Shown here: positions 1 through 8,431 of the stretch, piece after piece
Layout: the number at the start of each line of letters is the position of its first letter
How positions within the stretch are numbered: the first letter of the stretch is position 1
From: Chromatiales bacterium
GTDB taxonomy: Bacteria; Pseudomonadota; Gammaproteobacteria; Chromatiales; Chromatiaceae
Direction of reading: 5' to 3'
Assembly: GCA_028280505.1 (NCBI GenBank)
Contig: JANQLO010000071.1
Span: 1-64,000, forward strand
Length of the DNA: 64,000 nt
The notes under the pieces: generated by a model
What the model was told of the DNA's origin: nothing
The model's input: only the letters and a program-made list of their open reading frames with translations
Database searches by the model: none
Made by a program: the position numbers and the translations under genes

Positions 1-315
1 GCCGACTTCAGGATTTTTGCGCGGGTCGATCATGGCGCGGGGGCAAGTAGCGTCGGTATGGCACTGCCGCCGACCCAGTTGTTGATTTTCGGCAAACCCA
101 AAGGTGGTACGGCGTTGATGCAAAGCGCGCGGACCGTCGGTATCGATTTGCCGTTGAAGTATCTGGTTTGGAAAGACGCCGAGGGTAAGGTTCAGGTGTC
201 ATGGAATGATGCCGCCTGGGTGGCTGCGCGCCACGGTATCACCGATAAGGCGAAGGTGGTCAACACGGTTCAGGGCGCCTTGCGCAAGTTCGCGATCGAG
301 GCCGCCAAACCCTGA
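1..315 (+). CDS. DUF302 domain protein, C-terminal part (truncated by window edge)
   Basis: The frame is open from base 1 with no start codon needed before residue 20, so the gene begins outside the window and about 104 residues are visible. The text matches the DUF302 family: a DHGAGA stretch at residues 11-16, then PPTQLLIFGKPKGGT and LPLKYLVWKDAEGKV, the usual conserved blocks of this small domain. The biochemical role of DUF302 proteins is not established. Many are exported or linked to redox and sulfur metabolism, but nothing visible here fixes a function. The stop codon overlaps the glnE start (TGATG), so it is probably co-transcribed with glnE. An internal ATG at 58 exists, but the conserved domain starts before it, so it is not the start. 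Confidence 0.85.
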   Translation, partial: ADFRIFARVDHGAGASSVGMALPPTQLLIFGKPKGGTALMQSARTVGIDLPLKYLVWKDAEGKVQVSWNDAAWVAARHGITDKAKVVNTVQGALRKFAIEAAKP

Positions 316-3158
316 TGTCCGAAGAGCCCGCCGCGGCGCGTCTGGCGCGCTACCTGGACGGCTGGCACGCCGCGCCGTCTGTTTCCGAACTGGCGGATGT
401 ACTCCCGCCGTTGGAAAGCATCACAGCACTTTGGGCGCAAAGCGATTTTGCTGCACAGGCCTGTTTGCGTGATCCCGGTGCGTTGGCCGGACTGCAGCGT
501 GACGGTTTGCTCGAACGTCCCTATGCCGGTGGCGAGATGGCCGAGGGCTTGTCCCGGCGGCTGGATGGCGTCGGCGAAGAGGATGCGTTGGTTGCGGTGC
601 TGCGTTTGTTTCGGCGCCGCGAGATGTTGCGCATCGTCTGGCGTGATCTGGGTGGTCTGGCATCGCTGGAGGAAACGCTCGAAGACCTATCCGAGTTGGC
701 CGATGTCTGCGTGCGCCAAGCGCTCGATCGGTTGTATGACTGGTCGGTCGCCAAATCGGGTGTGCCGCGCGATGCGGAGGGTAGACCGCAACGCATGATC
801 GTGCTCGGCATGGGCAAACTGGGTGCGCGCGAGCTCAATCTGTCCTCTGACATCGATCTGATTTTTTGCTTCCCGTCACACGGCAAAACCGATGGTCGAC
901 GGGCGCTGGAGAACGAGCAGTTTTTTACTCGCCTGGGACGCCAGTTGATCCAGGTCCTGAGTAAGCCAACGGTCGACGGTTTCGTGTTCCGGGTCGATAT
1001 GCGTTTGCGTCCTTTCGGTGATGCCGGGCCGTTGGCGGTGTCGATCGATGCCATGGAGCATTATTATCATTCGCAGGCGCGCGATTGGGAGCGCTACGCT
1101 ATGGTCAAAGCGCGTGCGATCACCGGTGAATCGGAAGACATCGCGGCGTTGGAGACCGTGCTCCGTGCCTTTGTCTACCGGCGTTATATCGATTTCGGCG
1201 TGATCGAGTCCATCCGAGAGATGAAGCGTCTGATCGAGGCTGAGTTGCACCGCAAAGGTATGGACGCCAACATCAAGCTCGGTCAGGGTGGGATTCGCGA
1301 GATCGAGTTCATCGGTCAGGCCTTCCAGCTGGTGCGCGGCGGGCGTGCCCCGGAACTTCAAACACGCGCTATCCAGACCGTTTTGCGCTTGCTCGGCCAA
1401 AAAGATATTTTGCCCGGCTATGCAGTCAACGAGTTGCTCGATGCCTATCGGTTTTTGCGTCTCACGGAGAACCGAATACAGGCCTGGAAAGACCAGCAGA
1501 CCCATAAGCTACCGGACGATCCGGTCGGTCGGGTGCGTCTGGCCGCCAGTATGGGGTTTGACGACTGGGAGAGTTTTGCGCAGGTACTCGAACGCCATCG
1601 CCAGCGGGTACACGAACAATTCGGCCATGTGTTTGCCGCGCCCCAGGTTGAACAGGTCGAACTGGAAACCGGTCTCGCCGCGGTCTGGACGGCGGTCAAG
1701 GATGACGAGGATCAGGCCTTGGCGAGTATACGTGAGGCCGGTTTCGGCGGCGCCAAGGAGATCTTGGACAAGCTGCTGAACTTCCGTGAATCGGCCGTGG
1801 CGCGTGCCTTGCCGACCCGAGGTCGGGCCAAGCTCGATCAATTGATGCCGTCATTGATCGAGGCGGCCGCACAATCTGGCGAGCCCGATGTAACGTTAGA
1901 ACGATTGATCAGTCTGGTTGCCGCGATTGTCCGTCGTACCGCCTATCTTGATCTGCTGGTCGAGAATCCGCTGGCCTTGTCTCAGCTGGTCAGGTTGGTG
2001 AGCGAGAGCAGCTGGGTCGCCTCGCAGCTGACTTTGCGTCCGTTGTTGCTGGACGAATTGCTCGATCCCCGGCGTCTGTACTCGCCACTGCATACCAGTG
2101 AGTTGACGGCTGAGCTGAATACGCTGTTGGCAACCTTGGACGATGGTGACACCGAACAGGAAATGGACCGGCTGCGCCAGTTCGCCCAGGGTAACCGCCT
2201 GCGGGTCGCGGCGGCCGATATCGTCGGTGCGATTCCTCTGATGGTTGTGAGTGACTACCTCACCGAAATCGCCGAGGTGACGCTGCAGAGCGTACAAGCC
2301 AGTGTCTGGCGTGACCTGACGGGCAAGTATGGTCGTCCCGGCAGTCTCGAAGGCATGGAAAGCGGTTTCGCAGTGATTGGTTACGGCAAGCTCGGGGGTA
2401 TCGAACTGGGTTACGCGTCGGATCTGGATTTGGTCTTTCTGCATGGTAGCGGCAAGTTGACCGCCGTGACCGACGGGCGCCGCAGTGTTGCCAATGATGT
2501 TTTTTATGCTCGTATGGGACAGCGTGTCATTCATATGACAACGACCCGGATGCCGTCCGGTTTGCTGTACGAAACCGACATGAGGTTGCGGCCAAACGGG
2601 AATTCGGGCCAATTGGTTGCGTCGTTGACTACCTTCGAAAAGTATCAACTCAACGATGCTTGGACATGGGAACATCAAGCCTTGGTGAGGGCGCGTGCCG
2701 TTGCCGGCGATCCGGTCGTGATGGCGCGATTCACCGCGATTCGAAATCAGGTGCTGTGCCAGCCGCGAGATCCCGACAAATTGCTGCACGAGGTGGTCGA
2801 GATGCGCCAGAAGATGCGCCAGGCCCTCGATCGTAGCGATGACGGCCACTTTCACATCAAACAGGGCAACGGCGGTCTGGTCGATATCGAGTTCATGGTG
2901 CAGTACGCGGTGTTGCGTTGGGCTCATGAATACCCCGACCTGACGGAGTGGACCGATAATGCACGCCTTTTGGAGCGCCTTGCGGAGCACGATCTCTTAC
3001 CGGACCATGCAGCCGAGCAGCTGTGGAATGCCTATCAGGTGTATCGCGGCGTGGTGCATCGACAGGCGCTGCAGGAACGTTCTTCGGTTGTGCCGATCCG
3101 CCAACTCGCCGAAGAGCGGGCCATGGTGTGTGAGATTTGGTCGAAGGTCATGGAATGA
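315..3158 (+). CDS. glnE: Bifunctional glutamine synthetase adenylyltransferase/deadenylase
   Basis: GlnE adds AMP to, or removes it from, a tyrosine of glutamine synthetase, tuning ammonia assimilation in response to PII (GlnB). It is a cytosolic enzyme. The 947-residue length is normal for the family. Two nucleotidyltransferase domains are visible. The N-terminal deadenylase half carries GMGKLGARELN followed by SDIDLIF near residues 161-183. The C-terminal adenylyltransferase half carries GYGKLGGIELG followed by SDLDLVF near 690-707. Each is followed by a helical segment, with GQGGIREIEF and GNGGLVDIEF repeats. The ATG overlaps the upstream stop as TGATG. ilvE follows after 144 bases. glnE next to ilvE and the waa genes matches the order I recall for Pseudomonas. 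Confidence 0.97.
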   Translation: MSEEPAAARLARYLDGWHAAPSVSELADVLPPLESITALWAQSDFAAQACLRDPGALAGLQRDGLLERPYAGGEMAEGLSRRLDGVGEEDALVAVLRLFRRREMLRIVWRDLGGLASLEETLEDLSELADVCVRQALDRLYDWSVAKSGVPRDAEGRPQRMIVLGMGKLGARELNLSSDIDLIFCFPSHGKTDGRRALENEQFFTRLGRQLIQVLSKPTVDGFVFRVDMRLRPFGDAGPLAVSIDAMEHYYHSQARDWERYAMVKARAITGESEDIAALETVLRAFVYRRYIDFGVIESIREMKRLIEAELHRKGMDANIKLGQGGIREIEFIGQAFQLVRGGRAPELQTRAIQTVLRLLGQKDILPGYAVNELLDAYRFLRLTENRIQAWKDQQTHKLPDDPVGRVRLAASMGFDDWESFAQVLERHRQRVHEQFGHVFAAPQVEQVELETGLAAVWTAVKDDEDQALASIREAGFGGAKEILDKLLNFRESAVARALPTRGRAKLDQLMPSLIEAAAQSGEPDVTLERLISLVAAIVRRTAYLDLLVENPLALSQLVRLVSESSWVASQLTLRPLLLDELLDPRRLYSPLHTSELTAELNTLLATLDDGDTEQEMDRLRQFAQGNRLRVAAADIVGAIPLMVVSDYLTEIAEVTLQSVQASVWRDLTGKYGRPGSLEGMESGFAVIGYGKLGGIELGYASDLDLVFLHGSGKLTAVTDGRRSVANDVFYARMGQRVIHMTTTRMPSGLLYETDMRLRPNGNSGQLVASLTTFEKYQLNDAWTWEHQALVRARAVAGDPVVMARFTAIRNQVLCQPRDPDKLLHEVVEMRQKMRQALDRSDDGHFHIKQGNGGLVDIEFMVQYAVLRWAHEYPDLTEWTDNARLLERLAEHDLLPDHAAEQLWNAYQVYRGVVHRQALQERSSVVPIRQLAEERAMVCEIWSKVME

Positions 3159-3302
3159 TCCCAAATGCGCATTCTTCCAGGTGTTTCAAGCCTGTACGGC
3201 TACCGGGAAGGACGGCTTTGTGTTTCAATTAACGGCTACCCCGAAGGGCGTTGCGGGTTTACGCGACCGGCGACGCCGACTGTTTTCTGGAGTTCGACCG
3301 AT

Positions 3303-4226
3303 ATGCAAACCATGGCAGATCGCGATGGCCTGATCTGGCTCGATGGCGAGATGATTCCCTGGCGCGAGGCCAAGACCCACGTGCTCACCCATACCCTGCA
3401 CTACGGCATGGGGGTATTCGAAGGGGTCCGTGCCTACCATGCCGAACAGGGCACGGCGATTTTCCGTCTCGACGAGCATACCGATCGGCTGTTCCGTTCG
3501 GCCCATATCCTCGGTATGCCGATGCCCTATGACCGCCAACAGGTCAATGAGGCCCAACGCCTGGCGGTTCGCGAGAACAAGCTGGATTCGGCCTACATTC
3601 GTCCGATGTGTTTCTACGGCTCAGAGGGCATGGGGCTGCGTGCCGATAACCTTAAGGTTCATTGCATGGTTGCGGCCTGGGCCTGGGGAGCCTACCTGGG
3701 TGAAGAGGGGATGACCAAGGGGATTCGTATTCGCGTGTCTTCGTTCACCCGTCATCACGTCAACGCCGTGATGTGCCGCGCCAAGGCCAATGGCAATTAC
3801 ATGAATTCCATGATGGCATTGAAAGAGGCGCTGGAAACCGGCTATGACGAGGCCCTGTTGCTGGATGCCAATGGTTTCGTCATGGAGGGGTCGGGGGAGA
3901 ATATCTTCATCGTTCGGGATGGTGTGTTGTACACCCCTGATTTGACCTCGGCATTGGACGGCATTACCCGCAGGACGGTGATGCAACTGGCCGATGAGGA
4001 AGGGCTCAAAGTGATCGAAAAGCGTATCACCCGTGACGAAGTCTATATCGCTGACGAGGCCTTTTTTACCGGTACCGCGGCCGAGGTTACGCCGATTCGC
4101 GAGGTCGATGGCCGCGCGATCGGCAGCGGCAGCCGGGGACCGATCACCGAGCGCCTGCAAAGCCTGTATTTCGATGCGGTTCATGGCCGCAGCCCGGCGC
4201 ATACTGACTGGCTGAACCGAGTTTGA
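3303..4226 (+). CDS. ilvE: Branched-chain amino acid aminotransferase
   Basis: PLP-dependent fold-IV transaminase that interconverts leucine, isoleucine and valine with their 2-oxo acids, using glutamate/2-oxoglutarate, in the cytosol. The chosen ATG at 3303 gives 307 residues, the normal length. It has a CTGGAG ribosome site at 3287-3292 and begins just before the conserved opening (GLIWLDGEMIPW, then LHYGMGVFEGVRAY). The PLP lysine is in CRAKANGNYMNS (about K161). The FVMEGSGENIF and TSALDGITR signatures are present. The frame stays open upstream to 3165, but that extension has no family similarity and lies in the 144-base gap after glnE. The zinc-finger gene follows 21 bases downstream. 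Confidence 0.96.
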   Translation: MQTMADRDGLIWLDGEMIPWREAKTHVLTHTLHYGMGVFEGVRAYHAEQGTAIFRLDEHTDRLFRSAHILGMPMPYDRQQVNEAQRLAVRENKLDSAYIRPMCFYGSEGMGLRADNLKVHCMVAAWAWGAYLGEEGMTKGIRIRVSSFTRHHVNAVMCRAKANGNYMNSMMALKEALETGYDEALLLDANGFVMEGSGENIFIVRDGVLYTPDLTSALDGITRRTVMQLADEEGLKVIEKRITRDEVYIADEAFFTGTAAEVTPIREVDGRAIGSGSRGPITERLQSLYFDAVHGRSPAHTDWLNRV

Positions 4227-4247
4227 GCCAATGTATCGGAGAGACGC

Positions 4248-4436
4248 ATGAGTGCCAATACCGCCAAACCCGGCGATGACGCCGTAATCAAGGTCAGTCG
4301 TTCCGATCTGCCGTTAAGTTGTCCGAGGCCGGAAGACGAAGTCTGGAATATGCATCCCCGGGTTTATTTACCAATCGAAAAGACCGGTGAGGCGACCTGT
4401 CCCTACTGTGGCGCACGCTACGTGTTGGACGATTGA
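4248..4436 (+). CDS. Small CHCC zinc-finger protein
   Basis: A 62-residue protein of the zf-CHCC type, related to the domain of the mitochondrial complex I subunit NDUFS6. The four expected zinc ligands are C25, H36, C51 and C54, arranged as CPRPEDEVWNMHPRVYLP and CPYCGARY. The family is widespread in proteobacteria, often between ilvE and waaF as here, but its bacterial function is unknown. A GGAGAG ribosome site lies upstream at about 4238-4243. The stop overlaps the TTG start of waaF, so the two are translationally coupled. Confidence 0.9.
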   Translation: MSANTAKPGDDAVIKVSRSDLPLSCPRPEDEVWNMHPRVYLPIEKTGEATCPYCGARYVLDD

Positions 4437-5461
4437 CTCCAGCGCCGCCGACCGAAGACGCCATACTGGTCGTCGGTCCTTCCTGGGTCGGCGACATGGT
4501 GATGGCGCAGAGCCTGTTCAAAGCGCTGCGTGTGCAGCATCCGAATACCCCGATCGATGTGCTCGCCCCGGGCTGGAGCCTGCCCTTGTTGGCACGTATG
4601 CCGGAGGTTAGGGCCGGGATAGAGATGCCGCTCGGCCATGGGCGTTTTGGCTTTGCTGCGCGCTGGCAGCTGGGACGATCGTTGCGCGGGAGTTATACGC
4701 AGGCGGTCGTATTACCGAATTCCTGGAAGTCCGCCGTTGTGCCCTGGGCCGCCGTTATCGAAAGGCGCACGGGTTGGCGGGGAGAAATGCGCTACGGTCT
4801 GCTCAACGATCTGCGTCTATTGGATAAGCGGCGTTATCCGATGACGGTGCAGCGGTTTGTTGCACTGGCGGTTGCCCCTGATGCCGCATTGCCCGATATC
4901 CAACCGCCGCTTCTCGAGGTAAGCGTGGACGACGCTCAGTCGGCGATGCGGGCCCTCGGTGTGCAAAAATCGGCCAGTCGGCCGGTGCTGGCGATTTGCC
5001 CGGGTGCCGAATATGGACCGGCCAAGCAATGGCCGACGGTGCACTATGCGGAACTCGGTCGTCATTTTGCGCGTGCCGGTTGGGACCTCTGGTTGTTCGG
5101 TTCGGAAAAGGACGTCGCCGTATGTGAAGGGATTGCGGCAACCTGCAGGGTCAGTACCGTACTGGCCGGGCGCACCACGCTCGAGCAGGCCGTCGATCTG
5201 ATGTCCTTGGCCGATGCCGTGGTATCGAACGATTCCGGTTTGATGCATGTTGCCGCGGCCTTGGATCGCCCTTTGGTGGCACTGTATGGCTCTTCGGATC
5301 CCGGTTTTACGCCGCCGCTCAACGAACGCCACAAAGTTGTCAGTCTCGGCCTGTCCTGCAGCCCTTGCTTCGAGCGGATATGTCCTTTGGGGACCACGGC
5401 CTGTCTGGTCGACATGACGGTAGATCAAGTCGCCAGCGCGCTCGAATCGGTGACTGCCTGA
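4433..5461 (+). CDS. waaF: Lipopolysaccharide heptosyltransferase II
   Basis: GT9-family enzyme that transfers the second L-glycero-D-manno-heptose from ADP-heptose onto the inner core at the cytoplasmic face of the inner membrane. At 342 residues it is a typical size. Near the N-terminus it has ILVVGPSWVGDMVMAQSLF, the opening of the WaaF subfamily. Near the C-terminus it has VVSNDSGLMHVAAAL and ALYGSSDPGFTPP, the ADP-heptose binding region. It starts with TTG inside the stop of the zinc-finger gene. waaC starts 2 bases after its stop, so the genes form one operon. The donor ADP-heptose depends on hldE further right in the window. Confidence 0.95.
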   Translation: MTPAPPTEDAILVVGPSWVGDMVMAQSLFKALRVQHPNTPIDVLAPGWSLPLLARMPEVRAGIEMPLGHGRFGFAARWQLGRSLRGSYTQAVVLPNSWKSAVVPWAAVIERRTGWRGEMRYGLLNDLRLLDKRRYPMTVQRFVALAVAPDAALPDIQPPLLEVSVDDAQSAMRALGVQKSASRPVLAICPGAEYGPAKQWPTVHYAELGRHFARAGWDLWLFGSEKDVAVCEGIAATCRVSTVLAGRTTLEQAVDLMSLADAVVSNDSGLMHVAAALDRPLVALYGSSDPGFTPPLNERHKVVSLGLSCSPCFERICPLGTTACLVDMTVDQVASALESVTA

Positions 5462-5463
5462 GC

Positions 5464-6486
5464 ATGCGTATTCTGCTGGTGAAAACGTCGTCGCTGGGCG
5501 ATCTCATCCACAGTTTTCCGGCTTTGACCGACGCCGGTCTTGCGGTGCCCGGGCTATGTGTCGATTGGTTGGTGGAAGAGTCTTTTAGTGATGTGCCTGC
5601 TTGGCATCCCCTGGTATCCGAGGTGATCCCGGTCGCGCTGCGACGCTGGCGGCATGGTTGGTGGAGGGCCTGGCGACGCGGTGAACTGACTGAGTTCCGA
5701 CAAGGCTTGCAACGTGAAGAATACGATTTGGTGATCGATGCGCAGGGGCTGTTCAAAAGTGCCGCCCTTGCCCGCTTCGCACATGGTACGCGTGTCGGTT
5801 ATAGCATGCGTAGCGCACGTGAATCCGTTGCGGCTTGGTTCTATCAACGCCAGTTCAACGTGTCGCGCGAGCAGCACGCGATCGAGCGTGTGCGCGCGTT
5901 GTTCGCCATGGCGTTGGATTACCCTTTGCCGAAAAGTGCGCCCGACTACGGTCTGCATTTTTCCACCGTACACGATGCCGGCCTTCGCCGACTCGTGTTG
6001 TTGCATGGCACGACCTGGGCCAGCAAGCATTGGCCAGAGCGGTATTGGGCGGAGTTGACGCATTTGGCTACGGAAGCGGGTTTTGAAGTCGTGCTGCCAT
6101 GGGGCGATCCGGATGATCGTTTGCGTGCCGAGCGTATCATCAAGGCGGCGGGGTCCGGTGAGTTATTGCCGCGCCTGGGTCTGACCGATCTGGCGCGTAC
6201 CTTGGCATCGGCCAGTGGCGTGGTCGGGGTCGACTCGGGGTTGGCGCATCTGGCTGCTGCTGTGGGCGTGCCGGCGGTGACCTTGTATGGGCCGACGCGT
6301 GCCGAGCTGACAGGTGCGATTGGGCCACGGCAGCATAATCTGGTCGTCGATTTCGAATGTGCTCCATGCATGTACCGCGAGTGTAGCTATCAGGGGCAGT
6401 CCAAGGTGCAGCCGGCGTGTTTCGGTTCATTGGATGCTCACAAAGTGTTCGAACAGCTGCGCATCCAAATCGACATGGCCACCTGA
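5464..6486 (+). CDS. waaC: Lipopolysaccharide heptosyltransferase I
   Basis: GT9 enzyme that adds the first heptose to Kdo2-lipid A, making the substrate for WaaF. It has 340 residues. It opens with MRILLVKTSSLGDLIHSFPA, the diagnostic WaaC N-terminus. The C-terminal half has GVVGVDSGLAHLAAAVGVP and TLYGPTRAELTG. The ATG at 5464 is preferred over upstream in-frame starts, which lie inside waaF. The C-terminal ECAPCMYRECSY stretch is cysteine-rich, and waaF carries a similar CSPCFERICPL segment near its end. The stop overlaps the waaG start as TGATG. Confidence 0.95.
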   Translation: MRILLVKTSSLGDLIHSFPALTDAGLAVPGLCVDWLVEESFSDVPAWHPLVSEVIPVALRRWRHGWWRAWRRGELTEFRQGLQREEYDLVIDAQGLFKSAALARFAHGTRVGYSMRSARESVAAWFYQRQFNVSREQHAIERVRALFAMALDYPLPKSAPDYGLHFSTVHDAGLRRLVLLHGTTWASKHWPERYWAELTHLATEAGFEVVLPWGDPDDRLRAERIIKAAGSGELLPRLGLTDLARTLASASGVVGVDSGLAHLAAAVGVPAVTLYGPTRAELTGAIGPRQHNLVVDFECAPCMYRECSYQGQSKVQPACFGSLDAHKVFEQLRIQIDMAT

Positions 6487-7634
6487 TGAAGTTCGCCTTT
6501 GTGGTTTCGATGTGGTTTCCGTTCGGGGGTATGCAACGTTCGTTGCTGCGGATCGCCCAGGCCTGTGTCGATACCGGCCATGAGGTGCATATCTACACCG
6601 GCGAATGGCGTGGTGAGCGGCCCGATGGCGCTCAGGTGTTCGAGCTGGACACCCGGGCCGCGAGCAATCATGCGAGCAACGATCGTTTAGCCGAAGCTTT
6701 CGCAGCGGCCACCGCAGACGGGGATTACGATTGCCGAGTGGGTTTTACCAAAATACCAGGGTTGGACATCTACTACGCAGGCGATCCTTGTTACGTAGCA
6801 CGGGTCGCCGAGACTAAGCCGTTTTTCTACACTTGGTGGACTCGTTACCGCGCTTTTCGCCGCCAGGAAGCGGCGGTGTTCGCGCCAGGCAAAACAACCG
6901 AAATCCTGCTGATCGCGCATCAGGAGAAGGATAAGTTCATCCACTACTATGGTACCGAAGAACAGCGCTTTCACCTGCTGCCGCCGGGGATCAATCGTGG
7001 GCCGCTGCTAGCTTTGGATCCGGCCGATGAGCGTGCTCGATTGCGTCGAGAATTTGGGTTCGGGGAGCAACATAAGGTTTTATTGTGTGTCGGTTCGGGT
7101 TTCACGACCAAGGGTGTCGACCGGGTGATCGAGGCGGTTGCCGAGCTGCCGGATGACTTACGCACGAGTTGCCGATTGTTAGTCGTTGGACGAGGTAAAG
7201 CGGCGCCTCTGGAGCGGCTGGTTAAACGGCGCGGGCTTGGGTCACAGGTGTTTTTCCTCGGCACTCGTGACGATGTGCCGGCCTTGTATCGCGCTGCCGA
7301 TTATCTGGTGCATGCTGCACGTACCGAGAATACCGGTACCGCATTGATCGAAGCGATGTGTAGTGGTTTGCCGATATTGGTTAGCGGTAACTGTGGTTTC
7401 GCCGATCATGTGCGGCATGCGGATGCGGGTATTGTTTTGAAGCAACCCTTCGATCAAAACGAATTGAACCGAGAGCTGGCCGATTTCATACGGAGTGAAC
7501 GTTGTGCGGATTGGCGTGAAAACGGCCCTGCCTATTGTGAACGAACCGATCTCTACAGTCTGATCGAACGTGCCGCCGAGATCATCATCGACCGCGGTAA
7601 ACAAAATCGGAGGATATGTGCTGAAGGTGCTTGA
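6486..7634 (+). CDS. waaG: LPS core glycosyltransferase (WaaG-type, GT4)
   Basis: GT-B, family 4 glycosyltransferase that most likely adds the first outer-core hexose to heptose II from a UDP-sugar. It has 382 residues. The N-terminal acceptor domain opens MKFAFVVSMWFPFGGMQR, with the glycine-rich loop that replaces GGxxR in WaaG. The C-terminal domain carries LLCVGSGFTTKGVDRVIEA and the GT4 nucleotide-sugar signature ENTGTALIEAMCSGLP. It sits between waaC and waaP as in Pseudomonas. It overlaps waaC by one base and waaP by 17 bases, so it is translationally coupled. The exact sugar cannot be read from the sequence. Confidence 0.92.
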   Translation: MKFAFVVSMWFPFGGMQRSLLRIAQACVDTGHEVHIYTGEWRGERPDGAQVFELDTRAASNHASNDRLAEAFAAATADGDYDCRVGFTKIPGLDIYYAGDPCYVARVAETKPFFYTWWTRYRAFRRQEAAVFAPGKTTEILLIAHQEKDKFIHYYGTEEQRFHLLPPGINRGPLLALDPADERARLRREFGFGEQHKVLLCVGSGFTTKGVDRVIEAVAELPDDLRTSCRLLVVGRGKAAPLERLVKRRGLGSQVFFLGTRDDVPALYRAADYLVHAARTENTGTALIEAMCSGLPILVSGNCGFADHVRHADAGIVLKQPFDQNELNRELADFIRSERCADWRENGPAYCERTDLYSLIERAAEIIIDRGKQNRRICAEGA

Positions 7635-8427
7635 GCGCTATCGGGCGGTTTTTCCCGAGACCGATCTGAGCCAACTTTGTGCGCTCGACGGCGAGGTGTT
7701 CAAACGCATCCAAAATCGCCGCACCTTTCGTATCGAGCGCGACGGTCGCGCGTTTTTTGTCAAGTGTCATCACGGTGTCGGATGGCGTGAGATCATCAAG
7801 AATCTGCTGATGCTCAAGCAGCCGGTCCTTGGTGCGATGAACGAATGGTTGGCGATCTTGCGTCTGCACGAGTTGGGTATAGAGACCATGCAGCCGGTGG
7901 CGGTCGGTGTTCATGGTTCGAATCCGGCAAGCCAGGATTCCGTGCTGGTGACCGAAGCGCTGGGTGATTGCATGAGTCTGGAGAACTATTGTCGTGGTTG
8001 GTCAGCAGCGCCCCCGTCGGTCGCGGTTAAGCGTTTGTTGATTCGGCGGTTGGCGCAGATTGCGCGCCGCCTGCATCAGAACGGCGTGAATCATCGTGAT
8101 TTCTATCTTTGTCATTTCTTGCTTGGGCAGCCGTGGGATGGCGACGAGGCAGGCCTGCATCTCTATCTGATAGATCTACATCGAGTACAACGACGTAAGC
8201 AAACACCGCGGCGCTGGGCCGTAAAGGATGTCGGTTCGCTATGGTTTTCGGCGCGTGAGATCGACTTGCCGTTGACTCGGGCCGACCTGCTGCGCTTTAT
8301 GCGTGAATACAGCGGTATCGATCTTCGCGAGACGTTACGGCGTGACGCCGATTTCTGGACAGCGGTGCGTCGGCGCGCCGATGCCTTGTATGCCACGCGT
8401 CCGGTGCTGCAGCGTGATGAGGCATGA
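7618..8427 (+). CDS. waaP: LPS core heptose(I) kinase
   Basis: Kinase-fold enzyme that phosphorylates heptose I of the inner core. In Pseudomonas this step is essential for LPS export. It has 269 residues from the GTG at 7618, which follows a CGGAGG ribosome site at 7608-7613. Earlier in-frame starts lie deep inside waaG and are less likely. The ATP-binding lysine is probably in AFFVKCHHGVGW. The catalytic loop NHRDFYLCHFLL carries aspartate D161, and the metal-binding YLIDLHRVQ follows. It is next in the waaFCGP operon, and a further kinase-like gene follows 4 bases downstream. Confidence 0.95.
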   Translation: MLKVLERYRAVFPETDLSQLCALDGEVFKRIQNRRTFRIERDGRAFFVKCHHGVGWREIIKNLLMLKQPVLGAMNEWLAILRLHELGIETMQPVAVGVHGSNPASQDSVLVTEALGDCMSLENYCRGWSAAPPSVAVKRLLIRRLAQIARRLHQNGVNHRDFYLCHFLLGQPWDGDEAGLHLYLIDLHRVQRRKQTPRRWAVKDVGSLWFSAREIDLPLTRADLLRFMREYSGIDLRETLRRDADFWTAVRRRADALYATRPVLQRDEA

Positions 8428-8431
8428 CTGC

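Noticed and set aside
1896-2990. 364-residue antisense open frame inside glnE
   Set aside because: Shadow of glnE codon structure, with no family similarity and no ribosome site.
3165-3302. N-terminal extension of ilvE
   Set aside because: The added 46 residues do not match branched-chain aminotransferases, and a good ribosome site precedes ATG 3303.
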